NCBI GenBank assembly: GCA_905369775.1
Contig: CAJPJR010000060.1
Coordinates: 1 to 12,013 of the forward strand
DNA from: Prevotellaceae bacterium UBA1746
GTDB lineage: Bacteria; Bacteroidota; Bacteroidia; Bacteroidales; Bacteroidaceae
Direction of reading: 5' to 3'
DNA: 12,013 nt
In this document: positions 7,661 to 12,013 of the stretch, in pieces
How positions within the stretch are numbered: the stretch's first letter is position 1
Layout: the number at the start of each line of letters is the position of its first letter
Notes under the pieces: generated by a model
What the model saw: only the letters and a program-made list of their open reading frames with translations
The model's database searches: none
What the model was told of the DNA's origin: nothing
Program-made: the position numbers and the translations under genes

Positions 7661-8578
7661 ATGTTATCTCTCGAAAAGTCGGGCACCGGTCTCCTGCTGG
7701 CGCTGATGGCTGCCGTATGCTATGGGTTCATCCCCCTGTTCACGAAAGAACTCCAAGCCCCTTCCGTCGGGCTTCCCCTCTCTTCGTCCACCATTCTCTT
7801 CTATCGTTTTGGCATTTCCTCGCTGGTATTGGCGATCATCATGGTGCTGCGTCGCGAAAGTTTCCGCATCAACTACGCCGAGTTCCTTCGCCTTGTGCTT
7901 TTGGCCTTTTTGAGCGACGGCGCCGCGCTGTTTCTCATCTCCGGCTATCGCTATTTCAGCAGCAGCGGTGTGGCCACCACACTCCATTTCACCTATCCGA
8001 TTCTCACGGCCCTCATCATGATGATCTTTTTCAGGGAGCGGAGTCGGGTTTCCACGTGGGTGGCCATCGTGCTTTCCATCTGTGGTGTGGCTTTTCTCTC
8101 GGGAGTGGGTGGCGCCGGTGCGCAGTGGTTGGGCATTGTGCTCGAGCTGATCTCCGCGTTGTGCTTTGCGCTCTATCTCATTCGCGTGAACCGTTCGCGC
8201 GTGGTGGGGAACATGCCGGTGGCGAAACTCACTTTCTATGTCATGGTCTTCGGCACGGCGATCTTCGCCGCCTTCATTGCCTACGAGCGAGCCGATTTCG
8301 ACGTTTCGGCGCACTACGCGCTCTTGCCGCCTCCCGGCGGATGGTGGAATCTGGGCTTCTTGGCCATCGTGTGTACCGTTGTGACCAACCTGGCCCTGGT
8401 ACACGCCACGCAAAACATCGGCCCCACCGTCACTTCCATCCTCGGTGTGCTGGAACCCCTCACCGCTTTGGTGCTCGGCGTCCTCTTTCTGGGAGAACAA
8501 CTCACCCCCGCAATGGCGATCGGGATCGGATTGATTCTCCCCGCAGTACTTATCATCATTTTACGCCGCAAATCTTGA
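7661..8578 (+). CDS. EamA/DMT-family 10-TM transporter
   Basis: A 305-residue inner-membrane protein of the drug/metabolite transporter superfamily, with two EamA repeats of five helices each. Helices fall near residues 9-27, 43-62, 76-95, 103-121, 129-147, 155-172, 184-204, 230-247, 255-276 and 283-300. The repeat ends show the typical patterns: ATTLHFTYPILTALIMMIFFRE in the first, and the VTSILGVLEPLTALVLGVLFLGE region in the second. The C-terminus is basic (RRKS), consistent with a cytoplasmic end. It follows aroB by 15 bases and is the last gene of the cluster. Members export or import small metabolites such as amino acids or sugars; the position beside aroB hints at an aromatic metabolite but does not prove it. 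Confidence 0.88.
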   Translation: MLSLEKSGTGLLLALMAAVCYGFIPLFTKELQAPSVGLPLSSSTILFYRFGISSLVLAIIMVLRRESFRINYAEFLRLVLLAFLSDGAALFLISGYRYFSSSGVATTLHFTYPILTALIMMIFFRERSRVSTWVAIVLSICGVAFLSGVGGAGAQWLGIVLELISALCFALYLIRVNRSRVVGNMPVAKLTFYVMVFGTAIFAAFIAYERADFDVSAHYALLPPPGGWWNLGFLAIVCTVVTNLALVHATQNIGPTVTSILGVLEPLTALVLGVLFLGEQLTPAMAIGIGLILPAVLIIILRRKS

Positions 8579-8607
8579 GGCGCTCCCCCATTTTCATCAG
8601 AAGGCCG

Positions 8608-8678
8608 GCGCCCCGTTGTGCTTCTTGACCCCTCATTTTGAAATTCTGAATGAGCAGTGCGAGAAGCACAGCGGGCGC
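8608..8678. repeat. long imperfect inverted repeat between transporter and cidA/lrgA
   Basis: GCGCCC (8608-8613) pairs with GGGCGC (8673-8678), then after a bulged C there are three more pairs including one wobble, then GTGCTTCT (8618-8625) with AGAAGCAC (8662-8669). This makes a 17-bp stem. A second inner stem, CTCATT (8632-8637) with AATGAG (8649-8654), closes an 11-base loop. It begins 30 bases after the transporter stop. The tail TTGTCTT is only weakly T-rich, so it could be an imperfect terminator, a leader structure for cidA/lrgA or a small mobile repeat. Confidence 0.6.
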
Positions 8679-8764
8679 TTGTCTTACATTTCGTGCTTTG
8701 TCAAGCCGTTCGCACGCATTATTGCGTAACTTCGCCGCATCATAAAAACAACTTCACAATCATC

Positions 8765-9115
8765 ATGGTCAAACAATGTACAATTCTATTCGGCTGCATG
8801 GCTCTCGGAGAATTGCTCGTCGCCGTTACCGGCCTGAGCCTCCCCGGTAGTATTGTAGGCATGCTGTTGCTCGCCGCTTTTCTCGAGATGGGGTGGGTGA
8901 AACTCGAGTGGGTGAAAAATATTTCCGACTTCCTGCTGAGCAACCTCGGTTTCTTCTTCGTGCCGCCCGGCGTAGCACTCATGCTCAACTTCGATACCAT
9001 CGCCCGAGACTTCTGGCCGATCACCATCGCCACCTTAGTGAGCACGGTGCTGGTCTTGCTTTCCACAGGTTGGACTCATCAAATCGTACGTCGCTATGGT
9101 CCTTTCCACAAGTAG
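8765..9115 (+). CDS. CidA/LrgA-family membrane protein
   Basis: A 116-residue inner-membrane protein with four helices (near residues 6-23, 26-44, 56-78 and 85-105). It has the family hallmark LGFFFVPPGVALM at 60-72 and the early LPGSIVGMLLL motif. CidA/LrgA proteins were described as holin-like regulators of murein hydrolases. In several bacteria the LrgAB type is now linked to pyruvate or related acid transport. The open frame extends back to GTG 8657, but that start lies within the long hairpin and adds an unrelated segment, so ATG 8765 is chosen. It overlaps lrgB by 20 bases, as expected for a two-part complex. The upstream TAACTTCG at 8727 resembles a -7 element but lacks a well-spaced -33 partner. 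CidA and LrgA cannot be told apart here. Confidence 0.9.
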   Translation: MVKQCTILFGCMALGELLVAVTGLSLPGSIVGMLLLAAFLEMGWVKLEWVKNISDFLLSNLGFFFVPPGVALMLNFDTIARDFWPITIATLVSTVLVLLSTGWTHQIVRRYGPFHK

Positions 9116-9860
9116 TCTGCTCCTTTCGCTTTCCGAACGCTTTGCCCTGATCGGAAACCACTTTATCGACGCGCTCGACCACGAGTTTGTGCTCATCGGG
9201 CTCACCTTTGTGGTCTTCTTCTTGGCCAAGATGGTGCAGCGGCGCACGGGATGGGTGCTCTTCAACCCCATCTTGATCACCATCGGCGTGATGATTGCCT
9301 TCCTCAAACTCACGGGTATTCAGTATGACACCTACCACAAAGCGGGTTCGCAGATCGAATTCTGGCTCAAACCCGCCATTGTGGCCCTCGGTGTGCCCCT
9401 CTATCAGCAGTTGAAGGTGATTCGCAAACAACTCATCCCCATTTTGCTCTCGCAAACCGTGGGCTGTGTGGTGGGCATCGTCTCGGCCGTCGTCACCGCC
9501 CAGTGGCTCGGCGCCTCAAAAGCCGTGGTGGTGTCGCTGGCACCGAAGAGTGTGACCACGCCCATCGCGATGGAAGTGTGTCGCACCCTCGGCGGTATCC
9601 CCTCGCTCACGGCCGCCATCGTCGTGATCGTCGGACTGCTCGGTGCCGTCACCGGCTTCCGCGTGTTGCAAATCGGGCGAGTGAAAAGCCCCATCGCGCA
9701 GGGACTCAGCATGGGCGCCGCATCTCACGCCGTCGGCACCTCGCGCGCCATGGAAAACGGGGCCAAATACGGAGCGTTTGCCAGTCTCGGTTTGATTGCC
9801 AACGGGGTGCTCACTGCGATCCTCACGCCGATTGTGCTTCGCATCATGGGATTGATCTAA
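9096..9860 (+). CDS. lrgB: LrgB/CidB-family membrane protein
   Basis: A 254-residue polytopic inner-membrane protein, the partner of the CidA/LrgA protein before it. Conserved family segments are present: FNPILITIGVMIAFL, the SLAPKSVTTPIAMEVCRTLGG region with IPSLTAAIVV after it, and ASHAVGTSRAMENG near the C-terminus. The ATG lies within the end of the previous gene, 20 bases before its stop, so the two are probably translated together. About 30 residues precede the first conserved helix, slightly longer than I expect; no later ATG would keep that helix intact. The pair may move small organic acids or modulate cell lysis. A strong terminator follows, so the transcript ends with this gene. 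Confidence 0.92.
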   Translation: MVLSTSSLLLSLSERFALIGNHFIDALDHEFVLIGLTFVVFFLAKMVQRRTGWVLFNPILITIGVMIAFLKLTGIQYDTYHKAGSQIEFWLKPAIVALGVPLYQQLKVIRKQLIPILLSQTVGCVVGIVSAVVTAQWLGASKAVVVSLAPKSVTTPIAMEVCRTLGGIPSLTAAIVVIVGLLGAVTGFRVLQIGRVKSPIAQGLSMGAASHAVGTSRAMENGAKYGAFASLGLIANGVLTAILTPIVLRIMGLI

Positions 9861-9888
9861 AATTGGGCGGTCGTCGACGCCACCCACC

Positions 9889-9941
9889 AAAGGCCATCTC
9901 CCACTTCTCCGCAAGAGAAAGTGGGAGATGGCCTTTTTTTT
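9889..9941 (+). terminator. strong rho-independent terminator after lrgB
   Basis: The left arm AAAGGCCATCTCCCACTT (9889-9906) pairs with its complement at 9919-9936. The stem gains three more pairs (CTC/GAG) across a single bulged A. Eight T follow at 9934-9941 on the plus strand. The A run on the left also makes it usable from the minus strand. It begins 28 bases after the lrgB stop and separates it from the tRNA unit. Confidence 0.92.
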
Positions 9942-10087
9942 GTCGTTGCATCCAACCGACAGCTATTGCTCGGGAGGGGCACGGGCGCATCGGGCACGCA
10001 GACTGAGCAGCAAGCGAGCAAACACAGCATCGCCTCGTGCTTTGGGCCCGCCGCATGCAGGAGAAGGGAGAGAGGTGGGAGGCCGCC

Positions 10088-10151
10088 GGAAAAATCCCCC
10101 ACCTTTCGGCGAAAAATCCCCGTGTTTCGGAAAGAATATCCCCGTTTTTGC
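10088..10151 (+). repeat. three imperfect 21-bp tandem units
   Basis: Units begin at about 10089, 10110 and 10131. The second is CGAAAAATCCCCGTGTTTCGG. The first differs mainly in having CCCCC and ACC in the middle, and the third is more divergent (AAAGAATATCCCCG). All share an A-rich start, a CCCC core and a T-rich end. The 21-bp period equals two DNA turns, so the cores lie on one face of the helix. They end 52 bp before the tRNA promoter. The first unit can also pair with nearby CGCCG as a hairpin. The rest of 9942-10202 holds no gene that I can support. Confidence 0.55.
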
Positions 10152-10176
10152 AGGCGGAAAGGGAGAAAAACGGCAG

Positions 10177-10188
10177 AAAATGCATTTT
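10177..10188. promoter_or_regulatory. A+T palindrome upstream of the tRNA promoter
   Basis: AAAATGCATTTT is a perfect 12-bp palindrome, nearly extended by a flanking G and C with one extra T. It ends 15 bp before the -33 element, the place where A+T-rich UP-type elements boost stable-RNA promoters. It could instead be a binding site for a dimeric protein. Confidence 0.4.
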
Positions 10189-10202
10189 TCTTTCGTGTAA
10201 AC

Positions 10203-10233
10203 TTGGTCAATTGCAGAAGATGTCGTACTTTTG
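10203..10233 (+). promoter_or_regulatory. Bacteroidota-type promoter for the tRNA pair
   Basis: TTG at 10203-10205, a 20-bp spacer and TACTTTTG at 10226-10233 match the -33/-7 consensus. The bases CTTGGTC and GTCGTACTTTTGC are close to those of the rlmD promoter. Transcription would begin near 10240, giving a leader of about 89 bases before tRNA-Leu. Confidence 0.75.
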
Positions 10234-10328
10234 CAATCGCAAACGGGAAGCAAGCCCGATGCCACAACGAAAGACCACAGCGAAACACCCCCTCGCTGAT
10301 GAAAAAGCAAGTCGATCGGATGTGCAAT

Positions 10329-10412
10329 GGAGAGGTGGCGGAATTGGTAGACGCGCTACTTTGAGGGGGTAGTGTCAATTGCGACGTGGGAGTTCGAGTC
10401 TCCTCCTCTTCA
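10329..10412 (+). tRNA. tRNA-Leu (anticodon GAG)
   Basis: The acceptor arm GGAGAGG (10329-10335) pairs with CCTCTTC (10405-10411), with A10412 as discriminator. The D arm reads GGCGGAATTGGTAGACGC, typical of leucine tRNAs. The anticodon stem CTACT/GGTAG closes the loop TTGAGGG with GAG at 10363-10365, reading CUC and CUU codons. A long variable arm (GTC/GAC) marks a class II tRNA. The T arm is GGGAG-TTCGAGT-CTCCT. CCA is not encoded. It is the first of two tRNAs on one transcript. Confidence 0.95.
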
Positions 10413-10418
10413 CTTCTT

Positions 10419-10491
10419 GCGGAAATAGCTCAGTTGGTAGAGCACAACCTTGCCAAGGTTGGGGTCGCGAGTTCGAGTCTCGTTTTCCGCT
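10419..10491 (+). tRNA. tRNA-Gly (anticodon GCC)
   Basis: GCGGAAA (10419-10425) pairs with TTTCCGC (10484-10490), with T10491 as discriminator. The D arm contains AGCTCAGTTGGTAGAGC. The anticodon stem CAACC/GGTTG holds the loop TTGCCAA with GCC at 10452-10454, reading GGC and GGU codons. The T arm is GCGAG-TTCGAGT-CTCGT. CCA is not encoded. It lies six bases after tRNA-Leu, so both are cut from one precursor. Confidence 0.96.
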
Positions 10492-10494
10492 CTC

Positions 10495-10535
10495 AGACGA
10501 ATCCAGTCTTTCCGATTGGATTCGTCTTCTTTTTT
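10495..10535 (+). terminator. rho-independent terminator after the tRNA pair
   Basis: AGACGAATCCA (10495-10505) pairs with TGGATTCGTCT (10517-10527). The stem is extended inward by three pairs, one of them a wobble, around a TTTCC loop. A T-rich tail ends in six T at 10530-10535. It starts three bases after tRNA-Gly and separates it from malQ. Confidence 0.9.
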
Positions 10536-10587
10536 GTGCTGATTTTCGTAGATTTTTGTTCCTCGTCCTTCTTTTTCCGCATTCCGC

Positions 10588-10618
10588 TTGTCGATCCGCG
10601 AAGGAATGTGTATTTTTG
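10588..10618 (+). promoter_or_regulatory. Bacteroidota-type promoter for malQ
   Basis: TTG at 10588-10590, a 20-bp spacer and TATTTTTG at 10611-10618 match the -33/-7 consensus. The start of transcription would be near 10625, about 18 bases before the malQ ATG. The leader is therefore short, with no clear ribosome site. Confidence 0.75.
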
Positions 10619-10642
10619 AGCAAATCAATACCCGAAAGTCCG

Positions 10643-12013
10643 ATGAAACTTCGTTTTCGAATCCCCTATTTCACCGCTCCCGGCGAGCAACTCCGTCTCG
10701 AATGGGAGAACCTCCCGTCGCCTTCGCTTGCGCTGAGCGAAACAGCGCCCGGCGAATGGACGGGCGAGGTCGTTTTCTCCGACCTCCACGCTGCGCAAGT
10801 GCCCACTTATCGTTATGCCGTGTGGCAAGGCGACCGCTGTTTGCGGCGCGAACTGGGCCATCTGACGCACCGCCTGCGCATCGAAAGTCGACTTGGCGAC
10901 ACGTATTTCATCGACGATCGCTGGCGCGACCTCCCGACCGACAGCGCACTGTTCTCCTCGGCTGTGACCTATCCCACATTGCCCGGTGCACCTTCCCCGT
11001 CTTTGGCAGCCAGCAGTCTCACATGGCGCGTGCTCTCTCCCGCTTTGCGACGAAATGGTTGCCATTTGGCCTTGCTGGGCTCCTCGCGTGCTCTCGGGGC
11101 TTGGGACGAGTACGCCGCCATTGCGTTCGACGAGATCGCCCCCGGCGTTTGGCAACTCACCCTCGATGCTGCCCTGCTTGCTGCCGGCGATGAGTATAAA
11201 TTAGTGGCCGTCGACGAAGGGAGTAGGCGCGTGGCGCATTGGGAAACGGGCGACAACCGGATTTTGGAACTCCCAGCTCTCGCGTCGGGCGAGCATCATG
11301 TGCTGCCCGAAACCGAGGTCTATTTCCCCGAACTGCTCCCGCGCATGGCCGGTACCGCCATTCCGGTGTTTTCCTTGCGCAGTGAGGGCAGTCAGGGTGT
11401 CGGCGATTTCGGCGATTTGCGGCGCATGGTCGACTGGACAGCGGCCACGGGGCAACGGGTGTTGCAGATTCTTCCCATTCACGACACCACACTCACGGGC
11501 GAAAACACCGATTCCTACCCCTACAACGCCATTTCTGTCTATGCCTTCCACCCGATGTATGTGGACCTGCGCGCCTTGCCGGCCTTGCCCGACGCGCGCC
11601 AACAGGCCGCATTCGACCGTGAATTTCGCGAACTCAATGCGCTCCCGACCATCGACTATGCGCGGGTCAACAAGCTCAAGCGCGATTTTCTGCTGCTCTC
11701 TTTCCGTGCACACGGCCGCGAACTGCTGAAGTCGCAGGCTTATGCCACCTTCGCGACCCGCCATGCGCAGTGGTTGCCGGCTTATGCGGCCTTCTCGGCG
11801 TTGCGCGACAAATTTGCCACGCCCGATTTCCACCGCTGGCCGCAACATGCGGAATATGACGCTGAGGCGGTCGCAGCCACCTTCGCAGCGGGCACGGCTG
11901 AGCGAGAAACCTACGACTTTTATTGCTATGTGCAATACCTTCTGCACTCACAACTCAGCGAGGTCACGGCACATGCACGGCGGAGTGGGGTGGTGCTCAA
12001 GGGCGGTATTCCC
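10643..12013 (+). CDS. malQ: 4-alpha-glucanotransferase (MalQ), 3' truncated by window
   Basis: The first 457 codons of a GH77 amylomaltase, which moves alpha-1,4-glucan segments between maltodextrins and supports glycogen and starch use in the cytoplasm. Residues 1-100 and about 127-215 look like two CBM20-type starch-binding modules (second one: LTWRVLSP, LGSSRALGAWDEY, DEYKLVAVD). This layout is known from plant DPE2 and Bacteroidota enzymes. The GH77 barrel opens at residue 237 (GTAIPVFSLRSEGSQGVGDFGDL), with QILPIHDTT at 275-283 and DSYPYNAISVYAFHPMYVDL from 290. The catalytic acids lie beyond the window edge. ATG 10643 is preceded by a consensus promoter. Near the edge the sequence reads LKGGIP, where this family usually has GD (see findings). 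The frame is open throughout, and the gene has its own unit. Confidence 0.93.
   Translation, partial: MKLRFRIPYFTAPGEQLRLEWENLPSPSLALSETAPGEWTGEVVFSDLHAAQVPTYRYAVWQGDRCLRRELGHLTHRLRIESRLGDTYFIDDRWRDLPTDSALFSSAVTYPTLPGAPSPSLAASSLTWRVLSPALRRNGCHLALLGSSRALGAWDEYAAIAFDEIAPGVWQLTLDAALLAAGDEYKLVAVDEGSRRVAHWETGDNRILELPALASGEHHVLPETEVYFPELLPRMAGTAIPVFSLRSEGSQGVGDFGDLRRMVDWTAATGQRVLQILPIHDTTLTGENTDSYPYNAISVYAFHPMYVDLRALPALPDARQQAAFDREFRELNALPTIDYARVNKLKRDFLLLSFRAHGRELLKSQAYATFATRHAQWLPAYAAFSALRDKFATPDFHRWPQHAEYDAEAVAATFAAGTAERETYDFYCYVQYLLHSQLSEVTAHARRSGVVLKGGIP

Noticed and set aside
8727..8734. TAACTTCG as the -7 element of a cidA/lrgA promoter
   Set aside because: It has a mismatch in the TTTG part, and the nearest TTTG upstream is 26 bp away, outside the 20-bp rule seen elsewhere in the window.
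10088..10151. A possible short CRISPR array
   Set aside because: The 21-bp units are contiguous and imperfect, with no unique spacers and no cas genes nearby.
9921..10364. Open frames through the tRNA leader and tRNA genes
   Set aside because: They run across a terminator, repeats, a promoter and a clear tRNA-Leu, so they are not genes.

Overview
The window reads as ordinary chromosomal DNA from a G+C-rich member of the Bacteroidales (phylum Bacteroidota), perhaps near Prevotellaceae or Porphyromonadaceae. That placement is an inference from four things. Predicted promoters have the Bacteroidota form (TTG, a 20-bp spacer, TAnnTTTG) rather than the sigma-70 form. The starts lack clear Shine-Dalgarno sequences. 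The tRNA genes do not encode CCA. The AddB-like nuclease, the AroB and the MalQ with N-terminal starch-binding modules match Bacteroidales family styles as I remember them. All genes run on the plus strand. I see no insertion sequence, integrase, phage gene or CRISPR array.

Layout: 1-571 holds a terminator for a gene lying to the left, a structured non-coding stretch, a weak 21-bp-period repeat and a promoter. An AddB-like helicase/PD-(D/E)XK nuclease (572-3355) follows, then the 23S rRNA uridine methyltransferase RlmD (3523-4947) with its own promoter. From 5100 to 8578 five closely packed genes probably form one transcript: two uncharacterised proteins whose reading frames overlap by 4 bases, a hot-dog acyl-CoA thioesterase, 3-dehydroquinate synthase (AroB) and a 10-TM EamA-type transporter. 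After a 186-bp gap with a long hairpin comes an overlapping CidA/LrgA-LrgB membrane pair (8765-9860), closed by a very strong terminator. A second non-coding stretch (9942-10328) carries 21-bp repeats and a promoter for tRNA-Leu(GAG) and tRNA-Gly(GCC), which end in another terminator. A consensus promoter then drives a 4-alpha-glucanotransferase (MalQ) that runs off the right edge.

Functionally this is core housekeeping: DNA end processing and recombination, rRNA modification, aromatic amino-acid precursor synthesis, small-molecule transport, translation and glycogen/maltodextrin use. I do not see a convincing new multi-gene system. The points most worth following are the paired unknown proteins at 5100-6091, an AddB-like gene with no AddA partner beside it, the repeat motif that appears upstream of two promoters, the long hairpin before cidA/lrgA, and a glycine where I expect a conserved aspartate in MalQ.
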